From contig NZ_KQ947385.1 in the NCBI RefSeq assembly GCF_001484765.1, forward strand, positions 9,645-50,951: a stretch of DNA of 41,307 nt. Reading direction: 5' to 3'. This document shows positions 29,390 to 37,819 of this stretch, piece after piece. The translations under genes and the position numbers were made by a program. A model generated the notes under the pieces. The model was not told where the DNA came from and ran no database searches. It was given only the letters and a program-made list of their open reading frames with translations. Every line of letters starts with the position of its first letter. The first letter of the stretch is position 1. This DNA comes from Entomohabitans teleogrylli (lineage in GTDB: Bacteria; Pseudomonadota; Gammaproteobacteria; Enterobacterales; Enterobacteriaceae).

Positions 29390-31135
29390 GTGGAAAGAGA
29401 AATACAACTACGCCGTCGGGTGGTGGATGATTCGGCGCTACTGCCGGATAACCTTCCGCGGCTGTTAAGACGGCTGTACGCCAGCCGCGGCGTGCGCGGC
29501 GCTGAGGATCTGGAGCGTAGCGTCAAGGGGATGCTGCCCTGGCGCCAGCTTAACGGTATGGATAAAGCCGTCGCTATGCTTTATGACGCGCTGCGCGACG
29601 ATCGTCACATCGTGGTAGTAGGGGACTTCGACGCCGACGGCGCGACCAGTACCGCCCTGAGCGTGCTGGCCCTGCGCAGTATGGGCGGTCGGCGCATCAG
29701 CTACCTGGTGCCGAACCGCTTCGAAGACGGTTATGGCCTGAGTCCGGAAGTTGTGGATCAGGCGCATGGCCTTGGCGCCCAGGTCATTATGACGGTGGAT
29801 AACGGTATCTCTTCCCACAGCGGCGTTATCCGGGCTCACGAACTGGGGATACCGGTGCTGGTAACCGATCACCACCTGCCGGGCGAACAGCTTCCCGGCG
29901 CCGATGCGATCATTAATCCCAATCTTGCGGACTGTGAGTTCCCTTCCAAATCGCTGGCCGGGGTTGGCGTGGCGTTCTATCTGATGCTCGCGCTGCGCGC
30001 TTATTTACGCGAGCAGGCGTGGTTCAGCGCCCGCGGGATCCCGGAGCCGAATCTGGCGGAATATCTCGATCTGGTGGCGCTCGGTACGGTTGCAGATGTG
30101 GTGCCGCTGGATACCAATAACCGAATTCTTACCTGGCAGGGGCTGAGCCGGATCCGCGCCGGTAAATGCCGGCCCGGTATTCGCGCCCTGCTGGAAGTGG
30201 CCAACCGCGATGCGCGTCGGCTCACTTCCACCGATCTGGGATTTGCGCTCGGGCCGCGCCTTAACGCCGCCGGGCGGCTCGACGATATGTCTGTCGGGGT
30301 GGCGCTGCTGTTGTGCGATAGCCTCGGCGAGGCGCGGGTACTGGCCAATGAACTGGACGCCCTGAATCAGACCCGCAAGGAGATTGAACAGGGGATGCAG
30401 GCTGAGGCGCTGACTCTGTGCGATGAGCTCAGCCGTCAGCGTGAAGCGCTGCCTTCCGGCCTGGCGCTGTACCATCCCGAATGGCATCAGGGGGTGGTGG
30501 GGATTCTGGCGTCGCGTATTAAAGAGCGTTTTCACCGCCCGGTGATCGCTTTTGCCCCCGCCGGCGACGGTACCCTGAAAGGCTCCGGTCGTTCAGTGCA
30601 GGGGCTGCATATGCGCGATGCGCTGGAGCGGCTGGATACGCTGCATCCGGGGCTGATGCTTAAGTTTGGCGGCCACGCCATGGCGGCGGGACTGTCGCTG
30701 GAAACGGCGCGTTTTGATGAATTCCGGGCGCGTTTTGCTGAGCTGGTGGGGGAGTGGATCGATCCGGCCCTGCTACAGGGCGAAATCTGGTCTGACGGTC
30801 CGCTGGATGCTGCTGAAATGACGCTCGAAATGGCGGAGTTATTGCGCGACGCCGGCCCGTGGGGGCAAATGTTTCCGGAGCCGCTGTTCGACGGGCGTTT
30901 TCGTATTTTGCAGCAGCGCCTGGTCGGGGATCGCCATCTCAAACTGATGCTGGAAACCCCCGATCGCAGCCTGATGCTCGACGGTATCGCGTTTAATATC
31001 GATACCACCCGCTGGCCGGATCCCGGGGTGCGCGAAGTGGAACTGGCCTATAAGCTTGACGTGAATGAATTTCGCGGCAACCGCAGCCTGCAACTGATTA
31101 TCGATAAACTCTGGCCGCTCCCGTCCGGGGGATAG
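29390..31135 (+). CDS. recJ: Single-stranded-DNA-specific 5'-3' exonuclease RecJ
   Basis: Digests ssDNA 5' to 3' in RecF-pathway recombination, mismatch repair and base-excision repair. It has 581 residues (E. coli 577). The DHH domain shows GDFDADGATS (motif I), TVDNGISSH and TDHHLPG; DHHA1 shows FGGHAMAAGLS; a C-terminal OB fold ends the protein. It uses a GTG start (29390), as in E. coli, three bases after dsbC, so translation is probably coupled. Confidence 0.97.
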   Translation: MEREIQLRRRVVDDSALLPDNLPRLLRRLYASRGVRGAEDLERSVKGMLPWRQLNGMDKAVAMLYDALRDDRHIVVVGDFDADGATSTALSVLALRSMGGRRISYLVPNRFEDGYGLSPEVVDQAHGLGAQVIMTVDNGISSHSGVIRAHELGIPVLVTDHHLPGEQLPGADAIINPNLADCEFPSKSLAGVGVAFYLMLALRAYLREQAWFSARGIPEPNLAEYLDLVALGTVADVVPLDTNNRILTWQGLSRIRAGKCRPGIRALLEVANRDARRLTSTDLGFALGPRLNAAGRLDDMSVGVALLLCDSLGEARVLANELDALNQTRKEIEQGMQAEALTLCDELSRQREALPSGLALYHPEWHQGVVGILASRIKERFHRPVIAFAPAGDGTLKGSGRSVQGLHMRDALERLDTLHPGLMLKFGGHAMAAGLSLETARFDEFRARFAELVGEWIDPALLQGEIWSDGPLDAAEMTLEMAELLRDAGPWGQMFPEPLFDGRFRILQQRLVGDRHLKLMLETPDRSLMLDGIAFNIDTTRWPDPGVREVELAYKLDVNEFRGNRSLQLIIDKLWPLPSGG

Positions 31136-31295
31136 CCTGCCTCGCCAGAGCTGACGGATACACGGTAAAGCGCCAGACGGGGCCGGCATGCCTGGCCCCC
31201 GAGGATTCGCTATAAAAAACGCCACAAATCCGGTAAACTTTGGCGTTTGCAATTCTGAATTCATCTTCTGTCATCAACATAAGATTCTACAGACC

Positions 31296-32394
31296 ATGTT
31301 TGAAATTAATCCGGTAAAAAACCGCATCCAGGATCTCACGGAACGCAGTGACGTTCTTAGGGGGTATCTTTGACTACGATGCGAAGAAAGAACGTCTTGA
31401 AGAAGTAAACGCCGAGCTGGAACAGCCGGATGTCTGGAATGAACCCGAACGCGCCCAGGCGCTGGGTAAAGAGCGCTCCTCGCTGGAAGCGGTGGTCGAT
31501 ACCCTCGACCAGATGAGCCAGGGGCTGGAGGATGTTTCCGGTCTGCTGGAGCTGGCGGTAGAAGCCGACGACGAAGAGACCTTTAACGAAGCGGTGGTTG
31601 AGCTGGATCAGCTGGAAGCGAAACTCGCCCAACTGGAGTTCCGCCGCATGTTCTCCGGCGAGTATGACGGCGCCGATTGCTATCTGGATATTCAGGCCGG
31701 TTCCGGCGGCACCGAGGCGCAGGACTGGGCCAGTATGCTGATGCGTATGTATCTGCGCTGGGCGGAAGCGCGCGGTTTCAAAACCGAGGTGATTGAAGAG
31801 TCGGAAGGCGAAGTGGCGGGTATTAAATCGGTCACTATCAAAATCCAGGGGGATTACGCGTACGGCTGGCTGCGCACTGAAACCGGCGTTCACCGCCTGG
31901 TGCGTAAGAGTCCCTTTGATTCCGGCGGCCGTCGCCACACCTCGTTTAGCTCGGCGTTTGTTTACCCGGAAGTGGATGATGATATTGATATTGAGATCAA
32001 TCCGGCGGACCTGCGTATTGACGTTTACCGCGCGTCCGGCGCCGGTGGTCAGCACGTAAACCGTACCGAATCCGCGGTGCGTATTACCCATATTCCCACT
32101 GGTCTGGTGACCCAGTGCCAGAACGACCGTTCTCAGCACAAAAACAAAGACCAGGCGATGAAGCAGATGAAGGCCAAGCTCTACGAGCTGGAAATGCAGA
32201 AGAAGAACGCCGAAAAACAGGCCATGGAAGACAACAAGTCCGATATTGGCTGGGGCAGCCAGATTCGCTCTTATGTGCTGGACGACTCCCGTATCAAGGA
32301 CCTGCGTACCGGGGTAGAAACCCGCAATACCCAGGCGGTGCTGGACGGCGACCTGGACAAGTTTATTGAAGCAAGTTTGAAAGCGGGGTTATAA
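31296..32394 (+). CDS. prfB: Peptide chain release factor 2, with programmed +1 frameshift
   Basis: Recognises UGA and UAA stop codons and triggers peptide release. Codons 1-25 run from ATG 31296 to CTT at 31368-31370. TGA at 31371-31373 is then bypassed by a +1 shift (skipping T31371), and reading continues from GAC at 31372 to the stop at 32392-32394. The total is 365 residues, the E. coli length. The shift signal is the AGGGGG ribosome-like box three bases before CTTTGAC. The stop-codon recognition motif SPF is at 205-207 and the catalytic GGQ at 250-252. Residue 246 is Ala, the more active form, not the Thr of E. coli K-12. lysS follows after 8 bp. Confidence 0.98.
31356..31374 (+). promoter_or_regulatory. 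prfB programmed frameshift signal
   Basis: TTAGGGGGTATCTTTGAC holds an internal anti-16S stimulator (AGGGGG), three spacer bases and the CTT-TGA-C slip site. Low RF2 makes the UGA slow to read, so shifting increases: an autoregulatory loop. Confidence 0.95.
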
Positions 32395-32402
32395 GAATCA
32401 CC

Positions 32403-33920
32403 ATGTCTGAACAACAAGTACCGGGCGTTGACGCGGCAGCCGATCTGAATAATGAGCTGAAAACCCGTCGCGAAAAGCTGGTGGCGCTGCGTGAGCAGGG
32501 CGTTGCCTTCCCGAATGATTTTCGCCGCGACCACACCTCTGACTTTTTGCACGCGCAGTACGACGCGAAAGAAAACGAAGAGCTGGAAGCGCTGGATATC
32601 GAAGTGGCCGTTGCCGGTCGTATGATGACGCGCCGTATCATGGGGAAAGCTTCTTTCGTGACCCTGCAGGATGTCGGCGGCCGGATTCAGCTGTATGTGG
32701 CCCGCGATGATCTGCCGGAAGGGGTGTACAACGAGCAGTTCAAGAAGTGGGACCTCGGCGATATCCTTGGCGCCCGCGGAAAGCTGTTCAAAACCAAAAC
32801 CGGCGAGCTGTCGATTCACTGTAGCGAGCTGCGTCTGTTGACCAAAGCTCTGCGTCCGCTACCGGATAAGTTTCACGGTCTGGCGGATCAGGAAACCCGC
32901 TATCGCCAGCGTTATCTGGATCTGATCTCTAACGAAGAATCGCGCCACACCTTTAAGGTCCGTTCCCAATTGATGGCCGGTATTCGCCAGTTCATGGTCG
33001 GCCGCGGTTTTATGGAAGTGGAAACGCCGATGATGCAGGTGATCCCGGGCGGCGCCGCGGCGCGTCCGTTTATCACCCATCACAATGCGCTGGATCTCGA
33101 TATGTATCTGCGTATCGCGCCGGAGCTGTACCTTAAGCGTCTGGTGGTCGGCGGCTTCGAGCGGGTGTTCGAGATTAACCGTAACTTCCGTAACGAAGGC
33201 GTTTCGGTGCGTCATAACCCTGAGTTCACCATGATGGAACTCTATATGGCGTACGCGGATTATAAAGATCTTATCGAACTGACCGAATCTCTGTTCCGTA
33301 CTCTGGCGCAGGATGTTCTCGGCACTACCCAGGTACCGTACGGCGAGTACAGCTTCGACTTCGGCAAGCCGTTTGAAAAGCTGACCATGCGCGAAGCTAT
33401 TAAGAAATACCGTCCGGAAACCGATATGTCGGATCTGGACGATTTCGCCAGCGCGAAAGCGATCGCCGAAACGATCGGTATCAATGTTGAGAAAAGCTGG
33501 GGTCTGGGGCGCATTGTCACCGAGATCTTCGAAGAAGTGGCGGAAGCGCACCTGATCCAGCCGACCTTTATTACCGAATATCCGGCAGAAGTCTCTCCGC
33601 TGGCGCGCCGTAATGATGTGAACCCGGAGATCACCGATCGCTTTGAGTTCTTCATCGGCGGCCGCGAAATCGGCAATGGCTTCTCGGAGCTCAACGATGC
33701 TGAAGATCAGGCGCAGCGTTTTGCCGATCAGGTTGCGGCGAAGGACGCCGGCGATGACGAAGCGATGTTCTATGACGAGGACTACGTTACCGCGCTGGAG
33801 CACGGCCTGCCGCCGACCGCGGGTCTGGGGATTGGTATTGACCGAATGGTGATGCTGTTTACCAACAGCCACACCATTCGCGACGTGATCCTGTTCCCGG
33901 CGATGCGTCCGGTTAAATAA
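32403..33920 (+). CDS. lysS: Lysyl-tRNA synthetase, class II
   Basis: Charges tRNA-Lys using ATP. It has 505 residues as in E. coli LysS. The N-terminal OB-fold anticodon-binding domain (about 60-150) is followed by the class II catalytic domain: motif 1 around [10 protein letters not shown], motif 2 [18 protein letters not shown] and motif 3 [12 protein letters not shown]. It follows prfB by 8 bp, the conserved prfB-lysS operon, and ends before a strong terminator. Confidence 0.98.
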   Translation: MSEQQVPGVDAAADLNNELKTRREKLVALREQGVAFPNDFRRDHTSDFLHAQYDAKENEELEALDIEVAVAGRMMTRRIMGKASFVTLQDVGGRIQLYVARDDLPEGVYNEQFKKWDLGDILGARGKLFKTKTGELSIHCSELRLLTKALRPLPDKFHGLADQETRYRQRYLDLISNEESRHTFKVRSQLMAGIRQFMVGRGFMEVETPMMQVIPGGAAARPFITHHNALDLDMYLRIAPELYLKRLVVGGFERVFEINRNFRNEGVSVRHNPEFTMMELYMAYADYKDLIELTESLFRTLAQDVLGTTQVPYGEYSFDFGKPFEKLTMREAIKKYRPETDMSDLDDFASAKAIAETIGINVEKSWGLGRIVTEIFEEVAEAHLIQPTFITEYPAEVSPLARRNDVNPEITDRFEFFIGGREIGNGFSELNDAEDQAQRFADQVAAKDAGDDEAMFYDEDYVTALEHGLPPTAGLGIGIDRMVMLFTNSHTIRDVILFPAMRPVK

Positions 33921-33939
33921 GCGGATTGCGGCCGAACAG

Positions 33940-33962
33940 AGGGGTGACATGGTGTCACCCCT
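33940..33962 (+). terminator. Intrinsic terminator of prfB-lysS
   Basis: A 10-bp perfect stem, AGGGGTGACA with TGTCACCCCT, has a TGG loop and is followed by TTTTT. It lies 20 bp after the lysS stop. Confidence 0.92.
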
Positions 33963-34068
33963 TTTTCTTGCCTGTCGTCCGTGGGCGATGCCCGGATTTG
34001 GGCGCGGCCGGTTCATGATGATAAACTCTCCACCCAGAGACAGCCAATTCATCCGTAAAGGGGAAGAC

Positions 34069-34851
34069 GTGAGCAAAGGAAGCCGATATTCGCGCTGGTG
34101 CCGACACCTGGTCTGTGTACTGTGTGTGGTGATGTTGGCGGCCTGCTCATCGAATAAAGCGCCGACCAGTAAAGCCTCATCCGGAAACTATTCCGGTTCG
34201 ACCTGGACGGTGAAAAAAGGCGATACCCTGTACCGGGTTTCCCGCGCCACCGGAGCGTCGGTCGGTGAACTGGCGCGTCTGAATGGCCTGCGTTCTCCCT
34301 ATACGCTACTGGTGGGGCAAAAGCTGCGGGTGAAGGGCAGCGCGAGCGCCGCCACCGCGAAGAAGAGCTCAACGGCTGCGAGTAAATCCCCTACGACTAA
34401 AACTGCCGCCCGGCCAGGCGGTTCTTCCGCCGTTTCTCCTGCCAACTGGCCAGCGCCGGGTAAGCGCTGCTGGCGCTGGCCGGCATCCGGCAAGGTGGTG
34501 CTGCCATATTCCACCGCCCAGGGGGGCAACAAGGGTATTGATATTGCCGGAAGTAAAGGGACGCCGGTGTACGCCTCCGCCGCCGGGAAGGTGGTTTATG
34601 CCGGGAATCAGCTGCGCGGTTACGGTAATCTCATCATGATTAAACACGATGAGGATTACATCACCGCTTATGCGCACAACGATCAATTGCTGGTCAGTAA
34701 CGGTCAGCAGGTGAAGGCAGGGCAGAAAATCGCCACAATGGGCAATACCGGCGCAGATTCGGTGCGTCTGCATTTCCAGATTCGCTACCGGGCGACGGCT
34801 ATCGACCCGCAGCGCTACCTGCCGGCGCAGGGAAAATCGCCCTCCTGCTGA
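34069..34851 (+). CDS. actS: ActS/YgeR: LysM-M23 amidase-activator lipoprotein
   Basis: An outer-membrane lipoprotein with a degenerate LytM domain that activates an N-acetylmuramyl-L-alanine amidase (AmiC in E. coli). The GTG at 34069 has AAGGGGA six bases upstream and gives 260 residues; an in-frame ATG at 33949 lies inside the lysS terminator. The signal ends in a lipobox (VVMLAAC). A LysM domain (about 45-88, WTVKKGDTLYRVSRATGAS) follows, then a Ser/Thr/Lys-rich linker and an M23 domain (about 150-255, NKGIDIAGSKGTPVYAS, YAHN, VRLHFQIRY). The second zinc ligand His of the usual HxH appears as LHF, so it is probably catalytically inactive. Confidence 0.9.
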   Translation: MSKGSRYSRWCRHLVCVLCVVMLAACSSNKAPTSKASSGNYSGSTWTVKKGDTLYRVSRATGASVGELARLNGLRSPYTLLVGQKLRVKGSASAATAKKSSTAASKSPTTKTAARPGGSSAVSPANWPAPGKRCWRWPASGKVVLPYSTAQGGNKGIDIAGSKGTPVYASAAGKVVYAGNQLRGYGNLIMIKHDEDYITAYAHNDQLLVSNGQQVKAGQKIATMGNTGADSVRLHFQIRYRATAIDPQRYLPAQGKSPSC

Positions 34852-34904
34852 CTGGCCGGAGGGGGCAAGAAGCTTAAAATACCATCACTTAGCCAGGTAG
34901 CCTC

Positions 34905-34932
34905 TTGCCAGTGAGGTGCGAACGTTTATAAT
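34905..34932 (+). promoter_or_regulatory. Promoter of glyU tRNA gene
   Basis: TTGCCA (34905-34910) and a perfect TATAAT (34927-34932) with a 16-bp spacer. The tRNA begins 15 bp later. Confidence 0.85.
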
Positions 34933-34947
34933 GGCTCTCACTCCAGC

Positions 34948-35021
34948 GCGGGCGTAGTTCAATGGTAGAACGAGAGCTTCCCAAGCTCTATACGAGGGTT
35001 CGATTCCCTTCGCCCGCTCCA
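34948..35021 (+). tRNA. glyU: tRNA-Gly (anticodon CCC)
   Basis: A complete 74-nt cloverleaf: acceptor GCGGGCG/CGCCCGC, D arm with AATGGTA, anticodon stem AGAGC/GCTCT enclosing TTCCCAA (anticodon CCC), T arm GGGTTCGATTCCC, and an encoded TCCA 3' end. It matches the E. coli glyU type and marks the right edge of core synteny. Confidence 0.98.
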
Positions 35022-35024
35022 AAC

Positions 35025-35054
35025 TCAAGTCTCCTCAAGTCTCCTGAAGTCTAC
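35025..35054 (+). repeat. Three tandem 10-bp repeats after glyU
   Basis: TCAAGTCTCC at 35025 and 35035, then the variant TGAAGTCTAC at 35045, directly after the tRNA 3' end. This is the usual place for an integration junction. No T-tract or dyad is seen in the unit itself. Confidence 0.7.
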
Positions 35055-35156
35055 CAAACTCAATTTATCCTTGATAAATCAGCAGTTATAGCATTCTATT
35101 CGTCTATTGAACTCAACAGTGCTCCCCCCGGGTAAGTGATGGTGAGTCGTCTCGCT

Positions 35157-35190
35157 TCTTTCATATATGAAAATTCAAATATAATTTTGA
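35157..35190 (+). promoter_or_regulatory. ars promoter with ArsR operator candidate
   Basis: A perfect TATAAT (35180-35185) lies about 16 bp after a weak -35 (CTTTCA/TTTCAT near 35159). The palindrome TCATATATGA (35161-35170) overlaps the -35. ArsR of the R773 type binds just here and is released by As(III) or Sb(III). The operator call is by position and symmetry. Confidence 0.6.
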
Positions 35191-35238
35191 CATTGTACCG
35201 TTGCAGAGAGAAACTGCGAGATAACAGCAGGAGGGCTT

Positions 35239-35592
35239 ATGCCGCAATTATCGTCCTTACAACTCTTCAAGAACCTTTCCGATGAAACCCGCCTGGGGAT
35301 CGTGTTGCTGCTCAGAGAGATGGGAGAGTTGTGCGTGTGCGATCTCTGCACGGCGCTGGATCACTCTCAGCCCAAGATTTCCCGCCATCTGGCAATGCTG
35401 CGGGAAAGTGGTCTATTACTGGATCGCAAACAGGGTAAATGGGTTCACTATCGCCTGTCCCCGCATATTCCATCCTGGGCTGCTCAGGTGATTGAGCAGG
35501 CCTGGTTAAGCCAACAGGACGATGTACAGGCCATCGCCAGTAAGCTGGCATCGACAAACTGCTCTGGTAGCGGTAAGGCTATTTGTATCTAA
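35239..35592 (+). CDS. arsR: Arsenite/antimonite-responsive repressor ArsR
   Basis: A winged-helix repressor of the SmtB/ArsR family, 117 residues, closely matching the R773 and E. coli chromosomal protein type. The As(III)-binding cysteines are Cys32, Cys34 and Cys37 in ELCVCDLC, at the start of the DNA-binding region. The recognition helix is in HSQPKISRHLAMLRESGLL, with the wing in KQGKWVHYRLS. CAGGAGGGC precedes the ATG. It is the first gene of arsRDABC. Confidence 0.97.
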   Translation: MPQLSSLQLFKNLSDETRLGIVLLLREMGELCVCDLCTALDHSQPKISRHLAMLRESGLLLDRKQGKWVHYRLSPHIPSWAAQVIEQAWLSQQDDVQAIASKLASTNCSGSGKAICI

Positions 35593-35639
35593 AAAATTTG
35601 CCTGAACATATATGATTTTTCGAATGTGAGGTGTTGGGT

Positions 35640-36002
35640 ATGAAAACGTTAACGGTGTTTGATCCGGCGATGTGCTGCAGTACTGGCGTTTGTGGTTCAG
35701 ATGTCGACCAGGTTCTGGTCGATTTCTCTGCTGATGTGCAATGGCTGAAAGGACGTGGCGTGCAGGTTGAACGTTACAACCTGGCGCAGCAGCCCATGAG
35801 CTTTGTTCAGAACGCAAAAGCGAAAGCATTCCTTGAAGTATCTGGGGCAGAAGGGCTTCCACTGCTGTTGCTGGACGGCGAAACGGTGATGGCAGGACGC
35901 TACCCCAAACGCGCTGAGCTGGCTCGCTGGTTTGGTATTCCGCTGGAGAAGGTGGGATTAGCGCCAACAAGCTGCTGTGGTGGAAATAGTCCCTGTTGTT
36001 GA
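35640..36002 (+). CDS. arsD: Arsenic metallochaperone ArsD
   Basis: Carries As(III) to the ArsA ATPase and is a weak secondary repressor. It has 120 residues from the ATG at 35640, the R773 length; a GTG at 35631 is possible but unlikely. The essential metalloid site Cys12-Cys13-Cys18 is seen in PAMCCSTGVC. The two further vicinal pairs, Cys112-Cys113 and Cys119-Cys120, are in the tail SCCGGNSPCC. The fold is thioredoxin-like. It lies 47 bp after arsR and 17 bp before arsA. Confidence 0.97.
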   Translation: MKTLTVFDPAMCCSTGVCGSDVDQVLVDFSADVQWLKGRGVQVERYNLAQQPMSFVQNAKAKAFLEVSGAEGLPLLLLDGETVMAGRYPKRAELARWFGIPLEKVGLAPTSCCGGNSPCC

Positions 36003-36019
36003 CCATGTCGGGAGGACAG

Positions 36020-37657
36020 ATGAAATTCTTACAGAACATCCCGCCTTACCTGTTTTTTACCGGTAAGGGAGGTGTAGGAAAAACGTCTATTTCCTGCGCG
36101 ACGGCTATCCGCCTTGCTGAACAGGGTAAGCGGGTTTTGCTGGTCAGTACCGATCCGGCCTCCAATGTCGGCCAGGTATTCGATCAGGCTATCGGTAACA
36201 GCATTCACCCTGTTACGGCAGTTCCTGGGCTTTTTGCTCTGGAGATTGACCCGCAGGAAGCTGCCCGGCAATACCGCGCCAGAATCGTTGATCCTATCAA
36301 AGGTCTTCTGCCTGATGAGGTCGTTAACAGTATCAGCGAGCAGCTTTCAGGAGCCTGTACCACTGAGATTGCGGCGTTTGATGAGTTCACCGGCTTATTG
36401 ACAGACGCTTCCCTGCTGACCCGCTTCGATCACATCATTTTTGATACAGCGCCGACGGGCCACACTATCCGCCTTCTTCAGCTTCCCGGCGCCTGGCGTA
36501 GCTTCATTGAAAGTAATCCGGATGGCGCATCCTGTCTTGGCCCAATGGCCGGGCTGGAAAAGCAGCGTGAGCAGTATGCTCACGCGGTAGAGGCGTTATC
36601 CGATCCCGAACGTACCCGCCTGGTGCTGGTCGCGCGATTGCAAAAATCAACGCTGCAGGAAGTCGCCCGCACGCATGATGAACTGGCAGCCATTGGCCTG
36701 AAAAACCAGTATCTGGTGATTAATGGCGTTCTGCCTGCAACTGAAGCAGAACATGACGTCCTGGCCGCTGCGATATGGCAACGGGAGCAGGAAGCACTGG
36801 CAAATCTGCCCACCGGGTTATCTGCGTTGCCGACAGACACGTTATTCCTTCAGCCGCTGAACATGGTTGGCGTGGCCGCCCTGAAAGGCTTGCTCAACGA
36901 ATATGCAGAGCCAGCATCGATTCCTGTACAGAGTATGCAGAACAAACCAGAGAATATGTCGCTGTCTGTCCTGGTCGATGATATCGCCCGTAGTGAACAC
37001 GGTTTGATTATGTTGATGGGTAAAGGTGGTGTGGGTAAAACCACAATGGCTGCGGCTATCGCCGTCAGTCTGGCAGATAAGGGTTTTGATGTGCATCTCA
37101 CTACCTCAGATCCTGCAGCACACCTGAGTACAACACTGAATGGTAGCCTCGAGAATCTGCAGGTCAGCCGAATCAACCCTCACGATGAAACCGAACGCTA
37201 TCGTCAGCATGTTCTTGAGACGAAGGGCCGGGATCTGGATGAAGCGGGGAAACGGCTGCTCGAAGAGGATTTACGTTCTCCTTGCACAGAAGAGATTGCG
37301 GTGTTCCAGGCGTTCTCACGCGTCATCCGCGAAGCCGGTAAACGGTTTGTGGTCATGGATACGGCACCTACCGGGCATACGCTATTACTGCTTGATGCAA
37401 CCGGGGCTTATCACCGTGAGATTGCCAGGAAGATGGGAGATAAAGGTCATTTTACCACGCCGATGATGCAGCTTCAGGACCCGGAACGTACCAAAGTGCT
37501 GCTGGTCACTCTGCCTGAAACCACACCTGTGCTGGAAGCGGCAAACCTGCAGTCCGATCTGGAACGTGCGGGGATTCATCCCTGGGGCTGGATTATCAAT
37601 AACAGCCTTTCTATTGCACAGACGCATTCACCACTGCTTTGTCTACGTGCTCAATAA
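36020..37657 (+). CDS. arsA: Arsenite-pump ATPase ArsA, truncated by a stop at codon 546
   Basis: The ATPase of the ArsAB pump that drives As(III)/Sb(III) extrusion. From the ATG at 36020 (GGGAGGACAG upstream) the frame holds two homologous halves, each with a P-loop GKGGVGKT (residues 15-22 and near 335) and the signature DTAPTGHT. Metalloid-site cysteines are present in GACTTE (near 113), GASCLGP (172) and RSPCTEE (422). Reading stops at TAA 37655-37657 after 545 residues. The next bases continue the same frame as normal ArsA sequence to a second TAA at 37769-37771, giving exactly the family's 583 residues. So this is a nonsense change, CAA to TAA, not a frameshift. Whether the truncated ATPase works is unknown. 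Confidence 0.93.
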   Translation: MKFLQNIPPYLFFTGKGGVGKTSISCATAIRLAEQGKRVLLVSTDPASNVGQVFDQAIGNSIHPVTAVPGLFALEIDPQEAARQYRARIVDPIKGLLPDEVVNSISEQLSGACTTEIAAFDEFTGLLTDASLLTRFDHIIFDTAPTGHTIRLLQLPGAWRSFIESNPDGASCLGPMAGLEKQREQYAHAVEALSDPERTRLVLVARLQKSTLQEVARTHDELAAIGLKNQYLVINGVLPATEAEHDVLAAAIWQREQEALANLPTGLSALPTDTLFLQPLNMVGVAALKGLLNEYAEPASIPVQSMQNKPENMSLSVLVDDIARSEHGLIMLMGKGGVGKTTMAAAIAVSLADKGFDVHLTTSDPAAHLSTTLNGSLENLQVSRINPHDETERYRQHVLETKGRDLDEAGKRLLEEDLRSPCTEEIAVFQAFSRVIREAGKRFVVMDTAPTGHTLLLLDATGAYHREIARKMGDKGHFTTPMMQLQDPERTKVLLVTLPETTPVLEAANLQSDLERAGIHPWGWIINNSLSIAQTHSPLLCLRAQ

Positions 37658-37771
37658 GAGCTTCCTCAGATCGAGGCTGTGCAAAACATGCATGCCAAAC
37701 GTATCGCGTTAGTACCGGTACTGGCTTCAGAACCCACTGGCATCGACAAACTCAGAGCGCTGGTTTTTTAA
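37658..37771 (+). pseudogene. arsA: Untranslated 3' remainder of arsA (codons 547-583)
   Basis: In frame with arsA after the premature TAA, this stretch encodes ELPQIEAVQNMHAKR, then IALVPVLASEPTGIDKLRAL and VF before a TAA at 37769. It matches the end of R773 ArsA. It is intact apart from the stop before it, so readthrough or a sequencing correction would restore a 583-residue protein. Confidence 0.85.
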
Positions 37772-37819
37772 TTTTTTTATGTATACAGGGCGGGTAGAGC
37801 TGCCCTGTCTGGAGGAGTT

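Noticed and set aside
31296..32394. prfB as a frameshifted pseudogene
   Set aside because: The break sits exactly at the known RF2 programmed frameshift signal and both frames together give the normal 365 residues.
32859..34076. A 405-codon open frame antisense to lysS
   Set aside because: Shadow frame that also runs through the lysS terminator; no protein features.
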